Origin: Candidatus Pantoea haifensis
Lineage (GTDB): Bacteria; Pseudomonadota; Gammaproteobacteria; Enterobacterales; Enterobacteriaceae
Reading direction: 5' to 3'
DNA length: 64,000 bases
Assembly: GCA_018842655.1 (NCBI GenBank)
Contig: JAGTWN010000004.1
Location: 2,170,001-2,234,000, forward strand
The notes beneath the pieces were generated by a model. That model did not search any database and was not told the origin of the DNA. It was given only the letters and a program-made list of their open reading frames with translations. Every line of letters starts with the position of its first letter. The first letter of the stretch is position 1. A program made the translations under genes and the position numbers. Positions 57,036 through 64,000 of the stretch are shown piece by piece.

Positions 57036-58075
57036 ATGCACTATCACCGTATCCCCCATAGCACGCTGGAAGTCAGTCAGTTGGGGCTGGGAACCATGAC
57101 GTTTGGTGAGCAAAACAGCGAAGCCGACGCCCATGCCCAACTGGATTTGGCTGTCAGTTCCGGCATTAATTTAATTGATACTGCTGAAATGTACCCGGTG
57201 CCGCCGCGCCCGGAAACCCAGGGTTTAACTGAACGCTATATTGGCAGCTGGCTGCAAAAGCGCGGCAGCCGTGACAAGATTATTCTGGCCAGTAAGGTTG
57301 CCGGACCGTCGCGGGGTAACGATGCGTCGATTCGCCCAAACATGGCACTGGATCGTAAAAACATCCGCGAAGCTCTGGATGCCAGCCTTAAGCGCCTCAA
57401 TACGGATTATCTCGATCTTTATCAGCTGCACTGGCCGCAGCGTCAGACCAACTTCTTCGGCAAACTCGGTTACCAGTACACCGAAAACGGCGTGCCAGTG
57501 ACGCTGCTGGAAACGCTGGAAGCTCTGGCTGAACAGGTACGTGCCGGTAAGATCCGCTATATTGGCGTATCAAACGAAACCGCCTGGGGGTGATGCGCTA
57601 TCTGCAACTGGCAGAAAAGCATGAACTGCCGCGTATCGTCACTATTCAGAATCCTTACAGCCTGCTGAACCGCAGCTTTGAGGTGGGATTAGCCGAAATC
57701 AGCCAGCATGAAGGGGTGGAACTGTTAGCCTATTCCAGCCTGGCGTTTGGCACGCTGAGCGGCAAATATCTCAATGGCGCGAAACCGGCAGGCGCACGCA
57801 ATACGCTGTTCAGCCGCTTCACCCGTTATAGCGGTGAGCAGTCAGAAAAAGCCGTCGCTGAATATGTTGAGTTAGCGAAAAAGCATCAGTTAGATCCGTC
57901 GCAAATGGCACTGGCTTATGTTCGTCAGCAGCCCTTTGTTGCCAGCACGCTGTTAGGCGCGACGACGTTAGAGCAGTTAAAAACCAATATCGACAGCTTT
58001 AACCTGACGCTGAATGCCGAGGTGTTAGAAGAGTTAGAGGCGATTCACCGCCGTTATACCTATCCTGCCCCATAA
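57036..58075 (+). CDS. tas: Aldo/keto reductase Tas, one apparent frameshift
   Basis: NADP(H)-dependent aldo-keto reductase. The start is ATG at 57036 (MHYHRIPHSTLEVSQLGLG), with AGGAAG upstream. The frame stops at TGG GGG TGA; the break is the G5 run 57586-57590, and one more G reads NETAWGVMRYLQLAEKHELPR. The repaired length is 346 residues, exactly the E. coli length. The catalytic Asp-Tyr pair is visible in NLIDTAEMYP (near 52-57), with a catalytic His in LYQLHWPQ near 130. The C-terminal cofactor region is STLLGATTLEQLKTN. Confidence 0.94.
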
Positions 58076-58081
58076 AGGGAG

Positions 58082-58107
58082 TGCCAGCCGCCGTTTTGCG
58101 GCTGGCA
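58082..58107. terminator. Bidirectional terminator between tas and the acetyltransferase gene
   Basis: TGCCAGCCGC (58082-58091) and GCGGCTGGCA (58098-58107) form a 10-bp stem in the convergent gap. AATTT follows on the plus strand. It marks the boundary between the conserved tas block and the accessory PTS locus. Confidence 0.75.
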
Positions 58108-58118
58108 ATTTACCCATT

Positions 58119-58568
58119 TCATAACAGGCGAGAATACAGGCGAACCGGTATGTCTGGATATTCCAGCGCCTCGCCCTGCGGCGTCCAGCCGAAGCGTTCA
58201 TAATAACCAGTAAACGTTGACCATAACCACAGCTGTGGATAGCCACGCTGCTGCGCATAGTCGATGACGTGCCGCTGTAACGCTTCACTCACACCTTTGC
58301 CGCGCGCGTTTTCATCGACATAGAGGGCAGCCAGCCACGGGAAAAGATCCTGGCGACTGATCAGATCGCAACGCCAGAATCCCACTGTGCCCAGCAGCTT
58401 GCCCTGCTCTGTTGCGACAAAAGTCACCGGAAATTCAGCCTTTTTGAGGCTGCTGGCGATAATGCTGGCAAAAAAATCCCGGCTCTCTGCTGCGCCAAAC
58501 GCACGCCATAACCACTCAGTCAGTTGTTCTGCATGCTGCGGCACAGCACTCAGCGGCAGGATCTCCAT
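58119..58568 (-). CDS. GNAT family N-acetyltransferase
   Basis: 149-residue protein starting at ATG 58568-58566, overlapping the gntR stop as TGATG, so it is translationally coupled to the regulator. The GNAT fold is visible: central strand LAALYVDENARGKGVSEALQRHVID with the acetyl-CoA pyrophosphate loop (ARGKGVS, near residue 92-98), then LWLWSTFTGYYERFGW near the C-terminus. The substrate is unknown. It is the last gene of the PTS locus, which suggests co-expression but does not prove a role in sugar metabolism. Confidence 0.85.
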   Translation of the reverse strand: MEILPLSAVPQHAEQLTEWLWRAFGAAESRDFFASIIASSLKKAEFPVTFVATEQGKLLGTVGFWRCDLISRQDLFPWLAALYVDENARGKGVSEALQRHVIDYAQQRGYPQLWLWSTFTGYYERFGWTPQGEALEYPDIPVRLYSRLL

Positions 58569-59344
58569 CACATCAGCTTCCCTTGAAAAATAGGCACGGA
58601 TTCAAACAGAAAGCCGTCAAAATCTGGCGCATCGGCATCGGAGAGTTCCAGTAAGGTGTTTTTTACGTTTTCCAGATGCTGCCACATCGCCTGCCACGAT
58701 CCCATGACGTCGCGACGGCGGAGTGCCGCCAGGATAGTTTGATGATCGCCCAGCCACTTCAGCCGATAGGCGCGCGTTTCAAATTGCGGACGCAACTGCT
58801 GCCACAGCGGGCTGCTGTCGTGGTGACGCCAGACGCTGGTAACCGTATCCAGTAACATTTGATTTTGACTGGCTCCCGCCAGCAGCAGATGGAACAGCTT
58901 GTCGTTATCCTGGCTGCTGTCATTGGCGGCAATAGCGCGCTGCTCCTGTTCCAGCGTGCGACGTAAGTTTTCGATATCGGCTTTGGTAGCCATTTTGGCT
59001 GCAAACGCCGCGATATTGCTCTCCAGCAACTGGCGCGCCTGCAGCATTTCAAACGGGCCAACATCGCTACGGAAAAAAGCCTCTTCCTCGTCATCGCTCG
59101 CCGTTGGAATACGCATCACATAAACACCCGAACTCTGGCGAATATCAACAGTGCCTTCCAGCTCCAGCATCAACAAGGCTTCACGCACAATCGTGCGGCT
59201 GACGCCCCAGGTTTCTGCCAACTGGCGTTCAGGCGGCAGACGCGATCCTACCGGATAGGCACCCTCGATAATTTGCTGACGCAGATGCTGACCAATTTCC
59301 TGATACTGCTTTCTTTCTTGCGGCGCTACGGCTCTGTCCACGCT
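58568..59344 (-). CDS. GntR/FadR-family regulator, UxuR-like
   Basis: Winged-helix repressor with an FCD effector domain. I prefer the GTG at 59344-59342 (MDRAVAPQERKQYQEIGQHLRQQ), with AAAGGG seven bases upstream; a TTG at 59362 is possible. About 258 residues (UxuR 257). The DNA-binding part reads GSRLPPERQLAETWGVSRTIVREALLMLELEG. The C-terminal stretches GPFEMLQARQLLESNIAAFAAK and MWQHLENVKNTLLELS resemble E. coli UxuR closely. It lies in a beta-glucoside PTS operon, not a hexuronate one. Palindromes of the UxuR type at the divergent promoter (62600-62705) are its likely operators. Confidence 0.88.
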   Translation of the reverse strand, partial: SVDRAVAPQERKQYQEIGQHLRQQIIEGAYPVGSRLPPERQLAETWGVSRTIVREALLMLELEGTVDIRQSSGVYVMRIPTASDDEEEAFFRSDVGPFEMLQARQLLESNIAAFAAKMATKADIENLRRTLEQEQRAIAANDSSQDNDKLFHLLLAGASQNQMLLDTVTSVWRHHDSSPLWQQLRPQFETRAYRLKWLGDHQTILAALRRRDVMGSWQAMWQHLENVKNTLLELSDADAPDFDGFLFESVPIFQGKLM

Positions 59345-59371
59345 GTCACCCTTTGCAATCAATGCGCTGAC

Positions 59372-59402
59372 GATACCGCCGCTTCCCTTGCGCAGCGGTA
59401 TC
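59372..59402. repeat. Inverted repeat between the IIB gene and the regulator gene
   Basis: GATACCGCCGC (59372-59382) pairs with GCAGCGGTATC (59392-59402) with one mismatch around a 9-nt loop. It sits in the 92-bp gap between the IIB gene and gntR. It may reduce read-through into the regulator; no T run is present. Confidence 0.5.
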
Positions 59403-59436
59403 CGCGAACCCTACGGCAAGGCTCGCAAACTAAGGC

Positions 59437-59754
59437 TCAGTGTATCAAAGCCAGCGCCTGATCGAGTACCTTTGCGCCATTCAGGGTGCCATAAGCAACA
59501 GAATCAATCACCGCAATCGGCAACTGGTAGCTGTCGGTGAGTTTTTTATTCTCCTCAAGCCTGAAGCGCACCTGCGGTCCCAGCAGTACCGCCACCACGT
59601 CATGCCCGTAGTTTTGCAGCTCTTCCCGCAGATTCTGTTCGGGGATAGCATAGATCTGAAACGCCATACCGCGCGCAGCCGCTTCTTTCTCCATGCGCGT
59701 TACCACCATTGAGGTTGACATGCCTGCCGCACAGGCTAATACGATACGTTTCAT
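59437..59754 (-). CDS. PTS lactose/cellobiose-family IIB component
   Basis: 105-residue soluble IIB phosphocarrier. The phosphorylated Cys8 is in MKRIVLACAAGMSTSMVV, the standard P-loop of this family, and VVAVLLGPQVRF and LPIAVIDSVAYGTLNGAKVLDQAL follow. GAGAGG lies upstream of the ATG; the glucosidase gene ends 15 bp upstream. It passes phosphate from IIA (62719) to the sugar at IIC. The exact sugar cannot be read from the sequence; cellobiose or another beta-glucoside is likely. Confidence 0.92.
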   Translation of the reverse strand: MKRIVLACAAGMSTSMVVTRMEKEAAARGMAFQIYAIPEQNLREELQNYGHDVVAVLLGPQVRFRLEENKKLTDSYQLPIAVIDSVAYGTLNGAKVLDQALALIH

Positions 59755-59769
59755 CGCTTATTCCTCTCT

Positions 59770-61197
59770 TTATTTAGGCTCATCATCAAGCGTCAGGGTA
59801 AGTTGCTGGCTGTCGCGTAACTGGCGAAACCAGTGCGCTGATTTTTTCATTCGCCGTTGGCGATTGTTTTCCAAATCAATTTCAATCAGGCCGTAGCGAT
59901 TTTTGAACGCATTCATCGGCGAGACGTTATCCGTAAAGGCCCACAGCATATAACCCTGGCAGTTGATCCCGGCCTGGTTAGCAAGAATTGCCTGATGAAG
60001 ATGTTCAGCGATAAACGCGATACGGTAATCATCCTGCACTTCGCCGTCGGCATTTTTAAACTGCGCTTCGTTCTCAATGCCCATGCCGCTTTCAGCCACG
60101 AACCAGGGCAGATTGCCGTACTCCTGCTGCATGCGCTGCGCCATATCCCAGATGATGCGCGGCTCAATTTCCCAACCGCGTGACCGGTTCATTCGACGGC
60201 CTGGCCGTTCAAAATGTTCGTAATAATACGCGGGATGAAAAGGCGTGTCGGGATGCCAGGCGTGCGAGGGCGCTTTCACCCGGTGTGGATAGTAAAGATT
60301 GAGCCCAACCTCATCGACAGTATTTGCAGCAATGATCGCCAGCTCGTCCTGTGTGACGTCCCACTTCACCTGATGCTTGTCCAGCAGCTGGATCAGCTCT
60401 GCCGGGTATTCACCTTTGATGGCCGGATCGAGAAAAACGCGGTTATAGAACAGGTCGTAGATCTTCGCCGCTTTGACATCATGCGTAGCCGGGGAGCGTG
60501 GATAAGTGACTTCGGGGTTAAGAATAGTGCCGATACTGCCTCTGTAACCCTGCTCCCGGAACAGCTTCACCACTTTTGCCGTCGCGAGGTTTTTATGGTG
60601 GTTCCACTGCATCCATTTATCGGTGTTCTGCTCACCGGGCCAGCGCAGCGCATCCAGATAAACGCGGGTTTGCACCACAATCGGTTCGTTAAACACAAAC
60701 CAGCGTTTTACCTTAGCACCATAACGCCTGAATACCTGCTCAGCGTAACGGGTGAAGAGTTCAACCACATGCTTTGACTGCCAGCCGCCATATTGCTCCA
60801 GCAAGGTGGCTGGCAGTTCGTAATGCTCCAGACAAAGCATCAGTTCAATGCCCTGGCGCTGCATTTCGTCGATAAAGCGATCGTAGTAAGCCGCATACTC
60901 CTCATCGACCGTGGCGCGTTCATAATCGGTCAGGAAGCGCGCCCAGTTGATCGAGGTGCGGAAATGCGTCAGTCCGGCAGCCTTCATTAGTGCCACGTCT
61001 TCACGATAACGATTAATAAAATCAGTGGCAATTGCCGGACCATAGCCGTTGTGCCAGACAGCGCGATCCTGTTGATACCAGGCATCCAGATAAGAATCCT
61101 GGCCCGGCTTTTTGCCGCTCCAGCCCTCGGTTTGCCAGGCTGATGCCGCCGCGCCCAAAATAAACTCTTTTGGCAGATCAATAGACAGCGTGCTCAT
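59770..61197 (-). CDS. Glycoside hydrolase family 1, probable 6-phospho-beta-glucosidase
   Basis: 475-residue cytosolic GH1 enzyme. The acid/base Glu is in WFVFNEPIVV near residue 173. The nucleophile Glu is in WFVAESGMGIENEAQF near 370, where the usual ENG is ESG. The aglycone/phosphate region reads MLWAFTDNVSPMNAFKNRYGLIEID. Its location between IIB and IIC of a PTS that delivers phosphorylated sugar supports 6-phospho-beta-glucosidase; the phosphate-binding Lys-x-Tyr type residues (FKNRY) fit that. AGGAGAG precedes the ATG. 6-phospho-beta-galactosidase is not excluded. Confidence 0.88.
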   Translation of the reverse strand: MSTLSIDLPKEFILGAAASAWQTEGWSGKKPGQDSYLDAWYQQDRAVWHNGYGPAIATDFINRYREDVALMKAAGLTHFRTSINWARFLTDYERATVDEEYAAYYDRFIDEMQRQGIELMLCLEHYELPATLLEQYGGWQSKHVVELFTRYAEQVFRRYGAKVKRWFVFNEPIVVQTRVYLDALRWPGEQNTDKWMQWNHHKNLATAKVVKLFREQGYRGSIGTILNPEVTYPRSPATHDVKAAKIYDLFYNRVFLDPAIKGEYPAELIQLLDKHQVKWDVTQDELAIIAANTVDEVGLNLYYPHRVKAPSHAWHPDTPFHPAYYYEHFERPGRRMNRSRGWEIEPRIIWDMAQRMQQEYGNLPWFVAESGMGIENEAQFKNADGEVQDDYRIAFIAEHLHQAILANQAGINCQGYMLWAFTDNVSPMNAFKNRYGLIEIDLENNRQRRMKKSAHWFRQLRDSQQLTLTLDDEPK

Positions 61198-61208
61198 GTA
61201 CTCTCCTG

Positions 61209-62543
61209 CTAGTTTTGCGCCAGTTCAGGCTGTAGATTTTTAGCTTCTGCCGCTTCCGCACGACGCGCCGCCACTTTCACGAACGGCAGATAGATCAGAA
61301 TCGACACCAGAATGCAGATAATTTGCGTTACCACCGCCCCCATTGAACCGGCTGTTGACAGCCAGGCGTTGATAATCGGCGGCGTGGTCCAGGGCACCAT
61401 CACCACGGCTTTTCCGGCGAACCCCATTACCGTGGCGAAGTAGCCAATCGATCCGGTAACCAGCGGCGTGATAATGAAAGGAATGGCAAGGATAGGGTTG
61501 AGCATGATCGGCATTCCAAAGATCACCGGCTCATTGATGTTAAAAATGCCAGGGCCAAACGACAGCTTGGCAATTTCACGCATCTCTTTTCGTTTGGTTG
61601 CCAGCATCACGGCAGTCAGCAGCCCAATAGTCAGGCCCGATCCGCCAATACTCATATAGACATCCCAAAACGGCATGGTGATGATATTCGGTACGTCTTT
61701 TCCCTGCTCAAAAGCGTTCATGTTGACCAGAATCGCGCCCAGTAGCAGCGGCTCCCGGATCGGTTTCACCATCTGGTTACCATGAATGCCAATCACCCAA
61801 AACAGCTGCGCAACAAACATTAAAAGCAAAATGCCCCACAGGCTCTGTACCACCGATTCCAGCGGCTGTTGCACCACCTGGTATACCGCATCGTAGAGAT
61901 ACATGCCGGTTACGCGATGAAAGATGAAGCCAAAGGTAGCCACCAGCGTCACGGTAATAATTGACGGGATCAGCGCAGAAAAAGAGGCTGAGACATTCGG
62001 CGGTACGGTGTCAGGCATTTTGATTTTTAGCCGCTCAACCGTTTCCAGCCGGCAGTAGATTTCTACCGACAAAATGGCGATGAACATGCCAAGAAACAGG
62101 CTTTTGGTATCAGAGAACTGTTTCGCCAGCACGTCGGTGACCAGATGCATCTGCCCGTCAACCATCATTTGCAGCGTGGTAGGCGTGACGGAAATAAAGC
62201 AGATGATTGCCAGCAAGCCAGGAAACAGGGTTTTAATGCCGTTGATACGCCCGAGCTCAATACCAATCAAAAAAACCGCGCCGATATTTAAAAAGCTCAG
62301 CGTGGCGTAATTAATACTGGTCGTGATCGGTTTGAGATCAGCGAGAAACGACAGCGCGGCAAAGCTGGCAAGGCCATTTTTACTGTCGAGTACCATGTTA
62401 GAGATCAATACCGAGAAGGCCCCGACAATGATCACTGGCATTAACGTGATGAAAGAAGCTTTGATCGCCATGATGTAGCGATAGCTGTTAAAGCGCGTGG
62501 CAAAACTTCCCAGAGAATCGATAAGGCGGTCCTGTAGAGACAT
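61209..62543 (-). CDS. PTS lactose/cellobiose-family IIC permease
   Basis: Integral membrane sugar-translocating IIC subunit, 444 residues from ATG 62543-62541 (MSLQDRLIDSLGSFATRFNSYRYIMAIKASF), with GAGGG seven bases upstream. The frame opens upstream, but that part covers the operator region and is not coding. About ten hydrophobic helices can be read. IIC signatures include FWVIGIHGNQMVKPIREPLLLGAI and FNINEPVIFGMPIMLNP, the conserved NEP(V/I)xFG motif near residue 290. It is first of the minus-strand series IIC, glucosidase, IIB, regulator, acetyltransferase. Confidence 0.93.
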   Translation of the reverse strand: MSLQDRLIDSLGSFATRFNSYRYIMAIKASFITLMPVIIVGAFSVLISNMVLDSKNGLASFAALSFLADLKPITTSINYATLSFLNIGAVFLIGIELGRINGIKTLFPGLLAIICFISVTPTTLQMMVDGQMHLVTDVLAKQFSDTKSLFLGMFIAILSVEIYCRLETVERLKIKMPDTVPPNVSASFSALIPSIITVTLVATFGFIFHRVTGMYLYDAVYQVVQQPLESVVQSLWGILLLMFVAQLFWVIGIHGNQMVKPIREPLLLGAILVNMNAFEQGKDVPNIITMPFWDVYMSIGGSGLTIGLLTAVMLATKRKEMREIAKLSFGPGIFNINEPVIFGMPIMLNPILAIPFIITPLVTGSIGYFATVMGFAGKAVVMVPWTTPPIINAWLSTAGSMGAVVTQIICILVSILIYLPFVKVAARRAEAAEAKNLQPELAQN

Positions 62544-62599
62544 GCGGCAACCCTCAAAGGTTAAAGATAGCTGAGTATTTATCGCTGGCCTCCGTGCCA

Positions 62600-62611
62600 T
62601 TGGCATACCAA
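62600..62611. promoter_or_regulatory. Candidate GntR operator 1
   Basis: TTGGCATACCAA, one change from the perfect palindrome TTGGTATACCAA found at 62694. It lies in the divergent gap between the IIC and IIA genes, 57 bp before the IIC start. Confidence 0.7.
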
Positions 62612-62636
62612 AATGACGAATTAGCGTTCTTCTTTC

Positions 62637-62652
62637 TGTGATCAAACTCGCG
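62637..62652. promoter_or_regulatory. Weak CRP-like site in the IIC/IIA gap
   Basis: TGTGA-TCAAAC-TCGCG has a perfect left half and three of five bases of the right half of the CRP consensus. It is plausible for a PTS operon, but a weak match made by eye. Confidence 0.3.
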
Positions 62653-62662
62653 GAAAGGAGTT

Positions 62663-62674
62663 TTGGTATTCCAC
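62663..62674. promoter_or_regulatory. Candidate GntR operator 2
   Basis: TTGGTATTCCAC, two changes from TTGGTATACCAA. Its centre is 63 bp from operator 1, close to six turns of B-DNA. Confidence 0.6.
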
Positions 62675-62693
62675 TAAGATGATTAAACCAAAT

Positions 62694-62705
62694 TTGGTAT
62701 ACCAA
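62694..62705. promoter_or_regulatory. Candidate GntR operator 3 (perfect palindrome)
   Basis: TTGGTATACCAA, a perfect dyad that equals the UxuR/ExuR-type consensus as I recall it. Its centre is 31 bp from operator 2, about three helical turns, and it lies 14 bp before the IIA start, where it would overlap the ribosome-binding region or leader. Confidence 0.75.
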
Positions 62706-62718
62706 TAGCGAGGCGGTT

Positions 62719-63026
62719 ATGGATTTTGAACAAACCATGATGGAACTACTCATCAGTGCCGGTGAGGCGCGCTCTCAGGCAATGATGGCCATTCAGTTTG
62801 CACGTAAGCGAGAGTGGGCAGCAGCGGAACAGGCTTTGACCGCCTCCGGTGAAGCCGCCAAAGGCGCGCACCATATTCAGACGCAGCTGATCGGTGCCGA
62901 TCAGGGTGTGGGAAAGTGCCGGTGACACTGATCCTGGTGCATGCGCAGGATCATTTAATGAATGCGATGCTGTGTCGGGATCTGGCGGAAGAGTTGGTGA
63001 TGTTGCGTAAAGAGCTGTTTGCCTGA
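62719..63026 (+). CDS. PTS lactose/cellobiose-family IIA component, one apparent frameshift
   Basis: Soluble three-helix IIA phosphocarrier, transcribed divergently from its IIB and IIC partners. The start is ATG at 62719 (MDFEQTMMELLISAGEARSQAMMAI). The phospho-acceptor His is in GAHHIQTQLIGADQG near residue 56. The frame breaks near AAA at 62913-62915; one more base reads GKVPVTLILVHAQDHLMNAMLCRDLAEELVML and stops at TGA 63024-63026, about 102 residues. The C-terminal HAQDHLM is the family signature, so the join is well supported. Confidence 0.9.
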
Positions 63027-63047
63027 CGGGCGGCGTTGCGCCGCCCG
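63027..63047. terminator. Terminator between the IIA gene and lysA
   Basis: CGGGCGGCG (63027-63035), TTG loop and CGCCGCCCG (63039-63047) form a 9-bp GC stem in the convergent gap. It overlaps the end of the IIA gene and can serve both sides. Confidence 0.7.
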
Positions 63048-63054
63048 CGTTAAC

Positions 63055-64000
63055 TTAGCCTGTTTCCAGCGCCAGCAGTTCCTGAATGGTTTGCGCACGG
63101 CGTATTTCCCGTGGCTGACCATTCTCGAACAGCACTTCAGGGATCAGTGGACGGCTGTTGTAGTTAGAAGACATGGATGCGCCGTAAGCGCCTGCATCGT
63201 GGAATACCAGATAATCGCCGACCTGGGCAGCAGGCAGCGCACGGGTTTCTACCTTGCCGCCTTCCAGCTGGGTAAACACATCACCCGATTCGCACAGCGG
63301 TCCGGCAACCACGCTTTCAACGCTGTTCCGCTCATCAAACTGACGATTGTCACCTGCCATCAGCGAAATGTGGTGATAGCTGCCATACATGGATGGACGC
63401 ATTAAGTCGCTGAAACCGGCATCCACCAGCACAAAATGGCGACTACCCATCTGCTTAACCGCACGTACCTGTGAAACCAGCACGCCGGACTCAGCAACCA
63501 GGAAACGGCCAGGCTCAATCTCCAGCTTCACCGCATGGCCCAGATGGGCCGCAATGCGCTGACGCGCCGCATCCCATAAGCCGAAGTAGTGTGCGGTATC
63601 GATCGCTTCTTCGCCGTAACGGTAAGGAATCGACAGCCCGCCACCTGCTGAAATCGCTTCCAGATCCTGCCCAAACTCAACGACCTGATTAACCATCGCA
63701 TCGCATACCTGTTGCAGGTGCCCATAATCCACACCTGAGCCGATATGCATGTGCAGGCCAACCAGCCGCAGGCCATAACGCTGAATCGCCTCCAGCGCGA
63801 GCGGTAAATCGGCATGCCAGATGCCATGTTTACTGTTCTCACCGCCGGTATTGGTTTTTTGACTATGCCCGTGACCAAAGCCTGGATTGACACGCAGCCA
63901 TACCGCATGGCCTGGCGAAACGTCGCCGAGTTGATGCAGCATATCCACCGATCCCGCATTGACCGGCACTTTGAGTTCAGTGATACGTGCCAGCGTTGCC
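63055..64000 (-). CDS. lysA: Diaminopimelate decarboxylase (5' end cut off by window edge)
   Basis: PLP enzyme that decarboxylates meso-diaminopimelate to lysine, the last step of lysine synthesis. The stop is TAA at 63057-63055; the frame is open to the right edge, giving about 315 C-terminal residues (E. coli 420). Alanine-racemase-fold barrel motifs include WLRVNPGFGHGHSQKTNTGGENSKHGIW, HMHIGSGVD and SAGGGLSIPYR. The C-terminal domain has the active-site Cys in AGPLCESGDVF and the PLP Tyr in YGASMSSNYNSRP. In E. coli lysA lies beside galR; here its neighbour is the PTS IIA gene. Confidence 0.97.
   Translation of the reverse strand, partial: ATLARITELKVPVNAGSVDMLHQLGDVSPGHAVWLRVNPGFGHGHSQKTNTGGENSKHGIWHADLPLALEAIQRYGLRLVGLHMHIGSGVDYGHLQQVCDAMVNQVVEFGQDLEAISAGGGLSIPYRYGEEAIDTAHYFGLWDAARQRIAAHLGHAVKLEIEPGRFLVAESGVLVSQVRAVKQMGSRHFVLVDAGFSDLMRPSMYGSYHHISLMAGDNRQFDERNSVESVVAGPLCESGDVFTQLEGGKVETRALPAAQVGDYLVFHDAGAYGASMSSNYNSRPLIPEVLFENGQPREIRRAQTIQELLALETG

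Noticed and set aside
62544-62753. 70-residue N-terminal extension of the PTS IIC frame
   Set aside because: It covers the divergent promoter with three operators; the ATG at 62543 has a good ribosome-binding site and begins with a typical IIC N-terminus.

Overview
This window is a chromosomal segment from a member of the Enterobacterales, most likely the Erwiniaceae side (Pantoea/Erwinia/Mixta-like). That placement is inference from protein similarity and gene order remembered from E. coli. Most of the order matches the E. coli 60-64 minute region: eno-pyrG-mazG-relA-rlmD / barA / gudDXP / yqcA-truC-yqcC-csrB-syd / queF / ppnN / xni / rlmM-ygdD-gcvA / gcvB / ygdI / csdA-csdE / tcdA-mltA / three initiator tRNAs / amiC / argA / recD-recB-ptrA-recC / ppdC-ygdB-ppdB-ppdA-thyA-lgt-ptsP-rppH / mutH-ygdQ-ygdR-tas / lysA. 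There is no phage, transposon, CRISPR array or plasmid gene.

Layout. Bases 1-10335 carry glycolysis (eno, cut by the window edge), CTP synthesis (pyrG), the stringent response (mazG, relA), rRNA methylation (rlmD) and the sensor kinase barA. Bases 10414-19445 form a consolidated D-glucarate/galactarate catabolic island: gudP-gudX-gudD-garL-garR-garK on the minus strand and garD divergent. It covers uptake to 2-phosphoglycerate, which eno (also in the window) takes on to PEP. Bases 19493-28578 hold small housekeeping genes and two regulatory RNAs: csrB, the output RNA of BarA/UvrY, and gcvB, divergent from gcvA. Bases 28794-35879 carry the CSD sulfur/t6A genes, mltA, a tandem array of three tRNA-fMet genes, amiC and ARG-box-controlled argA. 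Bases 35927-53852 form the long minus-strand recBCD/ptrA/ppd/thyA/lgt/ptsP block. The 684-bp rppH-mutH gap holds a cluster of DnaA boxes, which I identify as the DARS2 chromosomal locus. Bases 58119-63026 are accessory: a cellobiose/beta-glucoside-type PTS with a 6-phospho-beta-glucosidase, a UxuR-like GntR regulator and three palindromic operators, placed between tas and lysA where E. coli has lplT-aas-galR.

Caution about the sequence. Thirteen protein genes (relA, barA, gudD, ppnN, mltA, amiC, recD, recB, recC, lgt, ptsP, tas and the PTS IIA gene) are broken by 22 frameshifts. Nearly all sit in a homopolymer run and are cured by adding one or two bases to it. Essential and housekeeping genes are hit alike, so I read these as consensus sequencing errors, not pseudogenes. 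Those genes are given as full-length CDS spans with the break positions listed.

I did not find a convincingly new biological system. The most interesting items are the UxuR-like regulator with helically phased operators in the PTS locus, the unified gud/gar island, the DARS2 element and a GcvB RNA with a shortened G/U-rich seed region.
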